A stretch of 64,000 bases of DNA from Austropuccinia psidii (taxonomy: Eukaryota; Basidiomycota; Pucciniomycetes; Pucciniales; Sphaerophragmiaceae). The translations under genes and the position numbers were made by a program. The notes under the pieces were generated by a model. It saw only the letters and a program-made list of their open reading frames with translations. It was not told the DNA's origin and ran no database searches. The stretch is from the NCBI GenBank assembly GCA_023105745.1, contig JALGQZ010000009.1, forward strand, positions 16,788,564 to 16,852,563, given 5' to 3'. Shown here piece by piece: positions 46,173 through 56,122 of the stretch; positions within the stretch are counted from its first letter, which is position 1; each line of letters opens with the position of its first letter.

Positions 46173-46464
46173 TGAGGATTATCTGTAGCTGGTCTTTACC
46201 ATTACTAGTGTTTGCTCTTGATTATTAAATAAATTCACTCCCCAAACAAGATATGGGAGTTATGATTGCTGCTTTTGAAACAAGAAATGAAAAATAAATC
46301 ATACAAGTAAAAGAAAATGAAATAGAAAAAAAAATAAAAAATAAAAATGAAAAAGAATTGAGAGAAAAAGAGAGTAAAGAAAGAAATAAGAAATGCCTGA
46401 GGGTTGTCCTTCTTGTGGTGAGTTGCTTGATTTTTGGCCAAAAGATTCTGAAAGATGAAATCAA

Positions 46465-46885
46465 GCATTTGATGCTCACAGCGTGGCCAAGGTAATGTTT
46501 TTACAAGAATTAGACCCCTCAGGGATGCATACCAGGAGATGGAACTTACTTTCATAACTTCCACTCCCCACCAAGCACCATAAATGAAAATTGAAATATG
46601 CCATAAGATGAATTTGATAATGAATGTCTTGAAAGATGATTTATGGCATGATTAAAGAAAGAAGAGAAAGTAAAAGAAAAGATTGGGCCATATCTTGATG
46701 AAAAGGTCCAAATCTTGAGGGTATGATGTTGCAAGGCCTTCTGAACCTGTCCAAAGAATTGACAAGTGCTCACAAAGTGGCCAAGGTGATGCTTACAAAA
46801 AATTTGGGTAGAATACCCCCTTAAAGGTGCATGCCAGGAGAGGAACTTACTTTCATAAACTCCAATCCCCACCAAGCACCATAAA
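46465..46885 (-). repeat. Chromodomain-derived repeats downstream of pol (B2)
   Basis: Two units (about 46465-46580 and 46755-46885) equivalent to 35395-35820. Each includes TTTATGGTGCTTGGTGGGGA followed by GAAAGTAAGTTCC on the minus strand. GTAAGT could serve as a splice donor. Confidence 0.6.
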
Positions 46886-47056
46886 TCAAACTCTTGAGGC
46901 ATTTGGGCCAGGCTTGTCTGGATAAAAAGTGTGAAAATCCTTGACAAGGTCTGGGGAGTTGGTAAGGTTGGAAGCTGGTTCCCAAGTTGTTCTTTCTGGG
47001 TCTTCATTGAATCCTTTCCACTCCACTAAATACCATAATGAACCTCTCTTGAGTTT
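46886..47056 (-). pseudogene. B2 chromodomain (after nonsense codon)
   Basis: Continues the pol frame after TGA at 47057-47059 (Ser codon in B1). Contains RGSLWYLVEWKGF and TTWEPASNL, ending at TGA 46886-46888. Reads as a full chromodomain together with WEVAQVLD just upstream. Confidence 0.85.
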
Positions 47057-50000
47057 TCAGTCCAGAACCTGAGCCACTTCCCATTCTTCTTGCTCTTCCA
47101 CTATTACTGGAGGTGGTGGCAATTGGTGTCGATTTGGGATAGTTGATTGCTTGACTGGTTCTAATAAGGACACATGGAAAACAGGGTGAACTGACTTCCA
47201 TTGTTGAGGCAACTTGAGGTGATATGCATGGCTGCCAATCTTCTTGAGAACTTCGAAGGGTCCCAGCCATCTTTCTGAAAGCTTTTTGGTGGGTCTTGTT
47301 GTCTTGATGTTCTTGGAAGCTAGCCATACTTTGTCCCCAGGTTGGAAATCAGGTGGAATTGCTCTATTTTTATCTGCATACTTCTTAAAACGCTTTATTG
47401 CTGACTCTAATTCTTCTTTGACCACTTGCTGTACTGATTGGAGTTTTGATGATAACTTTCCAGCAGGTGTATCTTGAGAAATGTGAATTGAATCAAAGCT
47501 GGGATTTCTTCCATAAATAGTGAAAAATGGAGACTGCTTTGTTGATGAATGTTCTGCATTATTATAGGCAAATTCAGCCAGAGGGAGCCAGGTGTGCCAG
47601 TCATCTTGATGGTAACTGACATACATCCGAAGATACTGTTCTAGAATCTGATTTACCCTCTCTGTCTGTCCATCTGTTTCAGGGTGAAAGGCAGTTGAAA
47701 GATCTCTTGATATCTTGAGCTGCTGACACAATTGAGTCCAAAATGATGAAACAAATAATGAACCTCTATCACTAACAATACTGATTGGAAGACCATGTTT
47801 GGAAAAGACATGATTAATGAATATTTGAGCTAAATCCAAAGCAGTGATTGTTGAATAAGTTGGAATAAATATTGCCATTTTTGAAAATCTGTCTACAACT
47901 ACTAAAATTGAATCAAAGTTGCTTGACAAGGGCAATTGGGTGATAAAGTCCATTGATAAGGAATTCCAAGGACCAGATGGAATTTGAAGAGGCTTGAGTA
48001 ATCCAAACTTCTTATGGTGGATGTTCTTGTTTCTTGAACATTGCTGACATGAGGACACATAGTCCTTGATGATTTGATTCATGCCAGCCCAATAAAAATC
48101 CCTCTTGATGAGCTTGAGGGTCTTCTCCTGGCCAGGATGGCCAGCCAATGGTGAATCATGACGCCTTTGAAGAATATCCAATTGAACTTCATGATTGCTT
48201 GGAATAACTACTCTATCTTTGAACAATAATAATTTTGCTTGAGGTTCAAGAGAATAGTCTGGGACTGATTCTCCTCTTGCTAATCTCTTGAGGATCTCCT
48301 TATAGTCTTTGTCTTGCCATACTTGTCTTTGAATCTGATCAACTAAATCTGAAAACATTTCAACTTTTATGGAAAAGAATCTTGACTCTTGAATTTCATT
48401 TTGCTTGAGAACTTGATGAAAGTTTTGAGGATTCTTGCTGATGAAATCCACCCCCCTCTCTGGGTACACGTCGTCCCGACGTGACAAGGCATCTGGTAAA
48501 GTGGCCAGCCTGCCTGGGCGGTAAGTGATAACAAAGTGAAATTCAGACAAAAATTCAGCCCAATGGGCTTGACGACGAGTAAGGACTTTAGAGGACATAA
48601 AATATTGGAGAGAACAATGGTCTGTCAAGACCTCAAAGGAATCAGAAAGAGAAAGGAGAAAGGCTCTCCAGCGCTTGAGAGCCCAAACTATGCCAAGGAG
48701 TTCCTTGTCATGAATTTCATAGTTGAGTTCAGCTGGTAAGAGCTTGCGACTATCAAATGCAATGGGATGCTTTCCTGAGTCATTCACCTGACTCAGTACA
48801 GCACCCAAGGCATAATCAGAGGCATCAGTCTCTACAATAGTTGGAAGAGAAGGATTAAAGTGAGAGAGGATAGGAGCAGTGGTGAAAGCTTCTTTGAGTA
48901 TCTGAAACTGACTAAGAGCTTCCTCATTGAAGATAAAGGGAGAATCTTTTTTAAGGAGGGAAGTGAGAGCAGAGATTTTTTTGGAATAATTTTTAATGAA
49001 ACGACGATAAAAGTTGGCAAAGCCAAGAAAGGATTGAAGAGCCTTGATGTTCTTGGGCTGAGGCCAATTGAGGATTTGTTGAACCTTTGAAGAATCCATC
49101 TTGAGGCCATCACTTGAAACAACATAGCCCAAGTATTCCACACTTGGGGCATGGAATACACACTTTGAGGCTTTAGCAAACAAATTATTGTCTCTCAGTC
49201 TTTGGAGAACAGAGGCCACATGTTTAACATGTTCATCCAAAGATCTAGAGAAGACCATAATATCATCTAAGTACACTACAACAAAAACATCCACATAATC
49301 TGCAAAGATATCATTCACAAGATTTTGGAATGAAGCTGGAGCATTGGTTAAGCCAAATGGCATAACCAAATATTCATAACTGCCATATTTGGTTCTAAAA
49401 GCAGTTAAGTGCTCATCCCCCTCTTTGATTCTCAAGAGATTATAAGCACCACGCAGATCTATCTTGGAGAAGATAGTAGCACCGTTGAATACGGTAAGAA
49501 GCTGATTCATTGGAGGAACAGGATACCTGTTCTTCCTAGTGACAGCATTAAGTTTGCGGTAGTCAACACACAAACGAAGACCACCATCCTTTTTCTTAAC
49601 AAAAAGGACAGGTGCTCCTGTTGAGGAGGAGCTTGGTCTAATGAAACCTTTCTCTACATTCTCTGAAATGTAGGCCCGCAGTGTTTCTGACTCATTCCTT
49701 GATAAAGAGTAGATAACACCAACTGGAGGTAGAAGACCCTCCAGTTTGATATGATGATCACAGGCACGGTGTGGAGGAAGTTTCTCTGCTTTCACTTTGG
49801 AGAATACATCCAAATATTTGTGATAAACAGGAGGGACTACCTTCAGCACAGTTTCAATCTCTTCTGGCTCTTCCTCCTCATCCCACTGCTCCTCCAGGGA
49901 GGCATGAAAAGATAAAGGAGGAAGGTCCATATCCCCTTGAAAGAGATGAAGTGAAGATATAGCAACATCTTCTCCAACATCTTTTATCTCTTTGAAGACT

Positions 50001-50407
50001 TCATCTCTTAATGGAAGTAATGACTGAGAGGGAAAAATGGAGGGGTTATGGACAGAAGGAGGAAAGGAAGGTGTCTTAAGTTCACCAACCAGAGCAACAC
50101 TGTTGACAGCAGTGGAAAAGTCATTACTAGTAGAAGAAATAATACCACTAGAATCCTTATGATTAGAATCATAGGTGATCAATCCATTTTTCCAATCAAT
50201 AATGTGATTGAAATGGTAAAGAAAATCATAGCCCAATATTAGGTCTTCTCCCTTGGGTGAATCTATGATAAAGAAATCCCATTCAAAGCTTGGGAAGGAA
50301 GGTAAATCAACAACCCACTTGGTATAATGGGTGATGAACAAGGAAGTGGATTCACTGGAATCCAGAATGAAAAGAGGAATCTTTTCAGGGAGCTCTGACA
50401 TGGTCAA
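47057..50407 (-). CDS. pol: B2 Pol: protease end, RT, RNase H, integrase
   Basis: Uninterrupted for 1116 codons. RT carries VVVYLDDIMVFS (Y-L-D-D at 49273-49262). RNase H has ETDASDYALGAVLSQ and LPDALSRRDD. Integrase has the zinc domain (HDSPLAGHPG, CQQCSRNK near 48040) and the DDE core MDFITQLP (about 47950), SDRGSLF (about 47755) and TDGQTERVNQ (about 47660). A GPF-type region (RWLGPFEVL) and H-P-V-F-H-V-S follow. Upstream, the protease D-S-G-A at 50461-50450 is in the same frame, but the A-run at 50476-50480 lacks one base compared with B1, cutting it off from the Gag -1 frame. Confidence 0.93.
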   Translation of the reverse strand: MTMSELPEKIPLFILDSSESTSLFITHYTKWVVDLPSFPSFEWDFFIIDSPKGEDLILGYDFLYHFNHIIDWKNGLITYDSNHKDSSGIISSTSNDFSTAVNSVALVGELKTPSFPPSVHNPSIFPSQSLLPLRDEVFKEIKDVGEDVAISSLHLFQGDMDLPPLSFHASLEEQWDEEEEPEEIETVLKVVPPVYHKYLDVFSKVKAEKLPPHRACDHHIKLEGLLPPVGVIYSLSRNESETLRAYISENVEKGFIRPSSSSTGAPVLFVKKKDGGLRLCVDYRKLNAVTRKNRYPVPPMNQLLTVFNGATIFSKIDLRGAYNLLRIKEGDEHLTAFRTKYGSYEYLVMPFGLTNAPASFQNLVNDIFADYVDVFVVVYLDDIMVFSRSLDEHVKHVASVLQRLRDNNLFAKASKCVFHAPSVEYLGYVVSSDGLKMDSSKVQQILNWPQPKNIKALQSFLGFANFYRRFIKNYSKKISALTSLLKKDSPFIFNEEALSQFQILKEAFTTAPILSHFNPSLPTIVETDASDYALGAVLSQVNDSGKHPIAFDSRKLLPAELNYEIHDKELLGIVWALKRWRAFLLSLSDSFEVLTDHCSLQYFMSSKVLTRRQAHWAEFLSEFHFVITYRPGRLATLPDALSRRDDVYPERGVDFISKNPQNFHQVLKQNEIQESRFFSIKVEMFSDLVDQIQRQVWQDKDYKEILKRLARGESVPDYSLEPQAKLLLFKDRVVIPSNHEVQLDILQRRHDSPLAGHPGQEKTLKLIKRDFYWAGMNQIIKDYVSSCQQCSRNKNIHHKKFGLLKPLQIPSGPWNSLSMDFITQLPLSSNFDSILVVVDRFSKMAIFIPTYSTITALDLAQIFINHVFSKHGLPISIVSDRGSLFVSSFWTQLCQQLKISRDLSTAFHPETDGQTERVNQILEQYLRMYVSYHQDDWHTWLPLAEFAYNNAEHSSTKQSPFFTIYGRNPSFDSIHISQDTPAGKLSSKLQSVQQVVKEELESAIKRFKKYADKNRAIPPDFQPGDKVWLASKNIKTTRPTKKLSERWLGPFEVLKKIGSHAYHLKLPQQWKSVHPVFHVSLLEPVKQSTIPNRHQLPPPPVIVEEQEEWEVAQVLD

Positions 50408-50600
50408 TGAGTACTTGAGAACAAAACTCTTTGCAATAAAGGAGTTTGTAGCACCAGAATCAATGAGAATACTATAAAAATATCAGAGATTGAAGAAAAA
50501 ATAAGAAATTTTAAAGATTTCTTGACACTAGTATTCAGAGTGCACAATTGTGCTCTTGAAGGAAATAAGTGAGAACCATTGAACACATCATGATTCCCAC
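50408..50600 (-). pseudogene. B2 Gag-Pol junction and protease start
   Basis: After the Gag stop the -1 frame (V-F-N-G-S-H-L-F) stays open to the shortened A-run at 50476-50480 and then continues in the protease frame. B1 has the full run here but a stop at 41475-41477, so each copy is broken at a different base. Confidence 0.8.
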
Positions 50601-51959
50601 TCAGGCTTTTCCCTGCTTGCTAGGGAAGCCTTTTGATGACCCTTGCCTATTCTCAGGCCTCTTGAAGCATTTTTCAAATGGGTGTTTACCACCACAATAA
50701 TTGCACAAGCCTTCTTTAATCCTCCTCTCCTTTTCAGAACCAATTAATTTATTGTCCTTATTGAGGAGAGCAGCATGAGGCTTGTCTTTGGACACTTGAA
50801 AATTCTTCCCCTTCTTATTCTTCTTGTGATAAGGCTTCTTTGATGATGAACTTTGAGGGGGCTTGGAGGAGTTGGATCCACTGATTGGAGGCTTCTTCTC
50901 TTGATGGCTACCCTTTTCCTTCTGCCTCTCATGGTACCTGGTATCTAACTCCAAGGTGATGTCCATGAGTTCTTGAAGACTATCAAAAGTTCCAGGGTGA
51001 GAAGCCAATTGGTCCAACAACCTTGATGCCAAGCCTCTCCTATACACATGAATATAGGCTCTTTCCCCCCAGTCTCCAATTCTTGACATTAAACTTCTAA
51101 AATCAGCTATGTACAAGGAAACTTGACCACTTTCCCTCATCCTCAAATTGTCCAACTCTTGTTCAGCTTTTCTGACTTCATTGGGATCACCAAACAGAGT
51201 GAATAACTGGGTTTCAAACAACTGCCAGTTATTGAGGAGATAAGAAGGGTCTTCATTGGAGATATTTGAGAGGTAAGGTTCAATCCATTTGCCAGCTCTA
51301 CCAGTAAGAAAAGAAGTTGAGTACAAAACCTTCTTCCTGTCAGAGAAGAAGTTTGCTGGGTCATTATGGAAAATTAATTGACAAGATTGAATAAATCCTC
51401 TCAATTTATAAGCTTTAGTACCATCAAAAGAATCAGGTGCCTTCATTGATGGAGTCTTGAATGCAGGGGCTTTTGAAGTGTCCCTTGGGGCAACTGCTTG
51501 AGTGAGTTGTCCCATAAACTGAGTCATTTGCTCCATCATCTTGAGGAAATTTGGTTCAGCTTGAGAGACAGAAGGTTGATTAGAAAGGGCTAGATTTGGA
51601 GCCTCAGGAACTTCAGGAGCACCTTCCAAGGCAGCTGCCACTTCAGTCTCCTCAGATTCTTCCTCTTCCACAGACTCTTCCCCCTCCTCATCTTCAACTT
51701 CCCCTAATCTTGCTCTTGCACCTTCAGACATGCCAGGGTAGCCACCCAAAAGTCCAGAAAAGGATCTTGATCTTCTAGATTTCATTCCACCTCTTCTTGA
51801 GGGTGCTGCTCCTTCCATTGGTGGTCCTCTGTCCAAATTTGCACTCAGTTGATGAACTGATGGTGTGCGGTCAAGAGGAGCCCTTGCTGTAGGAGTGAGA
51901 ACAGCTGGAATCTTCTGGGATCTAGTATTCTTGGCTGGAGGGCTATGCTGAACTGGCAT
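50601..51959 (-). CDS. gag: B2 Gag (intact)
   Basis: Start at MPVQHSP (51959). The frame is open 21 codons further up. Domains as in B1: acidic linker, capsid, Lys-rich stretch and CNYCGGKHPFEKC knuckle. The protein is nearly identical to B1 Gag. Stop at 50601-50603. Gag assembles the particle and binds element RNA. Confidence 0.9.
   Translation of the reverse strand: MPVQHSPPAKNTRSQKIPAVLTPTARAPLDRTPSVHQLSANLDRGPPMEGAAPSRRGGMKSRRSRSFSGLLGGYPGMSEGARARLGEVEDEEGEESVEEEESEETEVAAALEGAPEVPEAPNLALSNQPSVSQAEPNFLKMMEQMTQFMGQLTQAVAPRDTSKAPAFKTPSMKAPDSFDGTKAYKLRGFIQSCQLIFHNDPANFFSDRKKVLYSTSFLTGRAGKWIEPYLSNISNEDPSYLLNNWQLFETQLFTLFGDPNEVRKAEQELDNLRMRESGQVSLYIADFRSLMSRIGDWGERAYIHVYRRGLASRLLDQLASHPGTFDSLQELMDITLELDTRYHERQKEKGSHQEKKPPISGSNSSKPPQSSSSKKPYHKKNKKGKNFQVSKDKPHAALLNKDNKLIGSEKERRIKEGLCNYCGGKHPFEKCFKRPENRQGSSKGFPSKQGKA
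50607..50613 (-). promoter_or_regulatory. GGGAAAA -1 frameshift site at end of B2 gag
   Basis: Minus-strand Gag codons CAG GGA AAA GCC TGA contain the heptamer G-GGA-AAA, one codon before the stop. The pol frame is the -1 frame and is open through this point. Identical in B1 (41570-41576). Confidence 0.6.
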
Positions 51960-52741
51960 TATAAAAGAAGAATGAATAAAACTTGATGATACTTTGAATG
52001 AAATAAGGCTTGACCAAAACAATCAAATGAAAATCTTGATGAACTTGAGAAATCAATCAATAATCTTGAAGTGAATCAATATGAATAAATCTTGAAGAGT
52101 GAATATGACAAAGTCAAATTCTTATGAATAATCAATTTCAATCAATAAGTCAAATCAAGTCAATCAAAATCAAATCAATTAAGTCTTGAGGAATTCAATC
52201 AATATCTTCAAAAGTCAATTCAATTTTCTTGAGGAATCAAATTCAAATCAATCAATTAAATCAAATCTTGAGGATAAATCAGTTATCTTGAGTAGTCAAA
52301 TCAAGTCAATCAAATCAATTCAATCAAATTCAATTCAAAATCTTGAGGTGAAATCAATGTCTTGAGGAATCAATCAATAAATCAATAATCTTGAGAAATT
52401 TCCAAAATCCAAAATCACTGAATACCCCAAATCAATAAAATCCCTGAATGAATAATCAATTAACCCAAATAATTCCACTCAAATGACCTGATAAACCTGA
52501 ATTCAGACAAAAAGAGAAATGAGAATGATAATGATAAAGTGAAATGGTCAGCAGAAATTTTGAAATGAGAAAGAGAATCAATTTTCATTTGAATGAAAAG
52601 AATGAGATGAAAATTGATGAGAGAGAAAAAATCATAAAAATCATAAAAATCATAAGATCATGAAAAGATCATAATTGAAGAATGAGAGAAATGAATAAAA
52701 TAAATGAAAGAAAAGAAGCAATTATGAGTTAATTAAAATAA
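51960..52741 (-). other. B2 leader
   Basis: Non-coding, built from TCAATCAA, CTTGAGG and ATGAGA-type simple repeats. The part 52195-52741 is duplicated as the outer B1 leader at 53504-54034, because B2 sits inside the homologous leader of B1. Confidence 0.8.
52727..52740 (-). other. B2 self-priming primer-binding site
   Basis: On the minus strand TATTTTAATTAACT, one base from the LTR end. The LTR itself carries AGTTAATTAAAATA in sense (53112-53099), a perfect 14-base complement, just downstream of a hairpin and TATA-like box. This is the Tf1/sushi self-priming layout. No tRNA-type TGG site is present. Confidence 0.65.
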
Positions 52742-53503
52742 TGTCACAGGGGCTCTTCTAAAATGAAGAGGGCCTGGCACTCAGTGAACAGACTTACTTA
52801 TGGAGGGCTCAAAAGGAAATACTCAAAAGATGAGAGTAATGGAGTAAGAGGATAAATTCCTAGTCATAAAATAATAAGTATAAAAGATAAGAGAGACAAA
52901 GCAAAAGCAATAATAAAGAGCCAACCACAAATAATCCTGAGTCACTGTTTCAACCTGTTCAGAAAAGAGAAAAGTGATTAATAAGGATATGGCCACCAGG
53001 ACTCTACTGAACAGGTGAGGGAAGGCTAAGACTAACTTAGTAAATAATAAAATAATATTCCAAAGTGAGAATAAAATAATATTAAATAATAAATCAACTA
53101 TTTTAATTAACTGGGGGAAAAACCCCCAGGTGGGTGAAGAGGGGCTGGTATATGTGAGAAATACCAGCCTTGGAGTTTGAGTGTTGAGATACTTGTCTGT
53201 ATGCTGGAAGAAGTTGGATGTGGGATTGAATCCTGTATTGGTGAATCCAATACAGGTTATACAGTCAATACAGGTATTTGCACCTGTATTGATTACAGGC
53301 CTGTATTTGGTGAATCCTGTATTTGGGTCTTGCCTGTAGGAACTGTATTGAGGTTTGAAACTGTATTTGGATCTTGCCTGTATGAAAACTGTATTTGGAT
53401 AATCTTGAATGAAACCCCCTTGCTGATTGGGTTTTGAGGGGTATCAATGAAGTAATGATTGTGGAATATGATTGGTAATGCCCCTGCCTCCTTGGCTGTG
53501 ACA
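52742..53503 (-). repeat. B2 5' LTR (762 bp)
   Basis: Pairs with 43167-43928. Contains TATA-like CATATA (53154-53149, minus), the hairpin CTGGGGGTTTTTCCCCCAG (53129-53111, minus), then the presumed RNA start. Confidence 0.95.
53099..53157 (-). promoter_or_regulatory. Predicted B2 promoter, hairpin and transcription start
   Basis: In sense: CACATATACC, about 35 bases, a perfect 7-bp stem with 5-base loop, then AGTTAATTAAAATA, which must be the RNA 5' end if self-priming holds. The same order is kept in B1 (54393 and following), and in a diverged form in B' (14106-14143). Confidence 0.55.
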
Positions 53504-54034
53504 AATATCTTCAAAAGTCAATTCAATTTTTTTGAGGAATCAAATTCAAATCAATCAATTAAATCAAATCTTGAGGATAAATCAGCTATCTTGAGTAGTC
53601 AAATCAATTCAATCAAAGTCAATTCAAAATCTTGAGGTGAAAACAATGTCTTGAGGAATCAATCAATAAATCAATAATCTTGAGAAATTTCAAAATCCAA
53701 AATCACTGAATACCCCAAATCAATAAAATCCCTGAATGATTAATCAATTAACCCAAATAATTCCACTCAAATAACCTGATAAAAACCTGAATTCAGACAA
53801 AAAAGAGAAATGAGAATGATAATGATAAAGTGAAATGGTCAGCAGAAATTTTTGAAATGAGAAAGAGAATCAATTTTCATTTGAATGAAAAGAATGAGAT
53901 GAAAATTGATGAGAGAGAAAAAATCATAAAAATCATAAAAATCATAAAATCATGAAAAGATCATAATTGAAGAATGGGAGAAATGAATAAAATGAATGAA
54001 AGAAAAAGAAGCAATTATGAGTTAATTAAAATAA
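53504..54034 (-). other. B1 leader, LTR-proximal part
   Basis: Begins with the B2 target duplicate AATAT and ends with the B1 primer site (TATTTTAATTAACT on the minus strand, 54033-54020). Homologous to 52195-52741. Confidence 0.85.
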
Positions 54035-54812
54035 TGTCACAGGGGCTCTTCTAAGTGAAGAGGGCCTGGCACTCAGTGAACAGACTTACTTATGGAGGGC
54101 TCAAAATGAGATATTCAAATGATAAGAGTAATGAAATAAGATAATAATTTCCTAGTCATAAAATAATAAGAGTTAAAAGATATGAGAGGAAAACAAAAGC
54201 AATAATAAAGAGCCAACCACAAATAATTCTGTACCACTGTTTCAACCTGTTCAGAAAAGAGAAAAGGATTAATAAAGGATATGGCCACCAGGACTCTACT
54301 GAACAGGTGAGGGAAGGCAAAGACTAACTTAATAAATAATAAAAAAATATTTCTTAAATGAGAAATAAAATAATATTAATTAATAAATCCAATATTTTAA
54401 TTAACTGGGGGAAAAACCCCCAGCCGGCTGAAGAGGGGCTGGTATATGTGAGAAATACCAGCCTTGGAGTTTGAGTGTTGAGATACTGGCCTGTATGCTG
54501 GAAGAAGTTGTATGTGGGATTGAATCCTGTATTGGTGAATCCAATACAGGTTATACAGTCAATACAGGTATTTGCACCTGTATTGATGAAAGGCCTGTAT
54601 TTGGTGAATCCTGTATTTGGGTCTTGCCTGTATGGAACTGTATTGAGGTCTGAAACTGTATTTGGAGAATGTAGAATGAAACCCCCTTGCAGATTGGGTT
54701 TTGAAGGGTATCGATGAAATAATGATTGTTGCTGATTGGGTTTTGAAGGGTACCACTGAGGTAATGATTGTTGAAGATGATTGGTAATGCCCCTGCCTCC
54801 TTGGCTGTGACA
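54035..54812 (-). repeat. B1 5' LTR (778 bp)
   Basis: Partner of 33157-33934. Followed on the plus strand by the target duplicate GAGAC. Sense RNA start motif at 54406-54393. Confidence 0.93.
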
Positions 54813-55817
54813 GAGACTTATTCATACAATCATGCAATAAAACATGTGAGCCCAAGGTTCTTCCAATAACCATCCCAATGACCCGATGGAACTACTTCTC
54901 CCAGAAAATCCAAAGGGCACGTTGTTTAAAATTGTCTCTTCAATTGTATACTAATTTACCAGAAAATCAATCATATCAGCTGACTGAAGAACATTGGAGT
55001 GCGATGGAATTCATGGAGCCAATCCTGGAGATGTTAGAACAATCATGCAACGTTTTCTAATCCAAAGGTCTGACAAAGCATGTTGTCTTGCCATACTACC
55101 AGGTACTCCTTACTTGTTTATTGCATTATGCAAGTGTCAGTACCAATACTTGGCAACATTCCTGCCAGTGTGCACAAGAGAAGCTATATAAGTATTATGA
55201 GTTGGAGATGTCCAACAATCACAGTCTAATCGCATGTTTGTTCAATCCCAAGTAACGCGAAGGCATTTTTAAACAGTTGTGTGTGCCACATCATCGATTG
55301 AAAGAGGTGATAGAAGTCTTGAACAGTGATATGGCCTCATTAATCTCAAGAAAAAAATAGAAGATCACGCAAACTGCAGGACAAGCTCACCTCAAGACAT
55401 GAGTGAAAGTGAACAACTGGATTTACTTCGCCATTTGAAAGAATCACTTATTGAGGCATCTTACGATGTTCCAAACGGCCAAGGAGATGAACTAGTCTGT
55501 TACTTAAAAAATTTGTATCCCATGACAAAGGGAGAACCCATAATCAATTATTGGAAGGTAGGCATGGTTTGCTTTGTAGTCCTTGCTGAATTCTGACCTT
55601 ATTACAGCGCCAAATCATCACAGGAAACTTCCCTATGTTGGGGCAAATTGCCCTGCATTACTTGACTATTCCAGCGGGCTCTACTTGCATCAAACGTGTT
55701 TTCCCTCATAGTGGTAGGCTCAGAACCCCGACTTGGGAAGCCCTAGGGGCGCAAACTATATCTCATCTGACATGCCTGAAAGAATGGCTAAATGATGAAA
55801 CAAGCCCTTATGCTTAA
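54813..55817 (+). pseudogene. hAT-type transposase, C-terminal part
   Basis: Resumes the gene cut at 33156. Contains MTRWNYFSQKIQRA (about 54878), the typical hAT T-R-W-N block, LTEEHWSAMEFMEPILEMLE, and the C-terminal dimerisation region PAGSTCIKRVFPHSGRLRTP (about 55670-55740) with LKEWLNDE near the end. Several stops and shifts (for example after 55060, 55191 and 55596). Confidence 0.8.
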
Positions 55818-56122
55818 TGATCTGACTTCAAAATTTGCTTTTTGGATGAATTAGTTATCATCAGGCATGCTTTGTAACTTAAATAGATGAAATGTTTGGT
55901 GAAAATGTTTTTCTTTGGGCTTTTGTTGCAATAATGATTTGTTGCGCAGTGGGGCGTTACCTGGTATACGCACTTGTATTTAATTACTGAAACTCCTACT
56001 CACTAGGCTTGTATATGTTACGTGACTTATTGAGTTCATATTCATTAACTGGGTAATTTAGTACACACTCATTAATTTAAAGATTTCTTGAGTGAATCTT
56101 AGTATCCATTACATACTCAGAT
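55818..56122 (+). other. hAT 3' subterminal region
   Basis: No gene. AT-rich, ending at the terminal repeat GCCAACCCTG. Confidence 0.5.

Larger units (their letters stand above)
43167..53503 (-). mobile_element. B2: nearly intact Ty3/chromovirus retrotransposon (minus) inserted in B1 leader
   Basis: LTRs 43167-43928 and 52742-53503 are both 762 bp and I see no difference between them. AATAT flanks the element (43162-43166 and 53504-53508), and the interrupted B1 leader continues exactly. Layout on the minus strand: 5' LTR, self-complementary primer site, leader, gag, pol with chromodomain, repeats, an antisense gene on the plus strand, TGCGCA cluster, polypurine tract, 3' LTR. Lesions seen: one base missing before the protease and a nonsense codon before the chromodomain. 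Confidence 0.95.
33157..54812 (-). mobile_element. B1: Ty3/chromovirus retrotransposon (minus) with two later insertions
   Basis: Outer LTRs 33157-33934 and 54035-54812 (778 bp each) start TGTCACAG and end CTGTGACA. GAGAC lies on both sides (33152-33156 and 54813-54817). Inside, reading the minus strand: leader (54034-53504, then 43161-42986 after the B2 insertion), gag, pol, chromodomain, 3' non-coding zone. Removing B2 and the solo LTR leaves about 9.3 kb. Lesions: a stop near 41475, a one-base loss near 39950, the solo LTR in pol, a nonsense codon at 36061-36063, and loss of the antisense gene. Confidence 0.92.

Noticed and set aside
46552..47007. A 151-codon minus-strand frame after B2 pol
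   Set aside because: Different frame from the chromodomain and made of the downstream repeats. Treated as a shadow.
52195..54034. Tandem duplication or LTR recombination of the B leader
   Set aside because: AATAT at 43162 and 53504 shows simply that B2 inserted into the homologous leader of B1.
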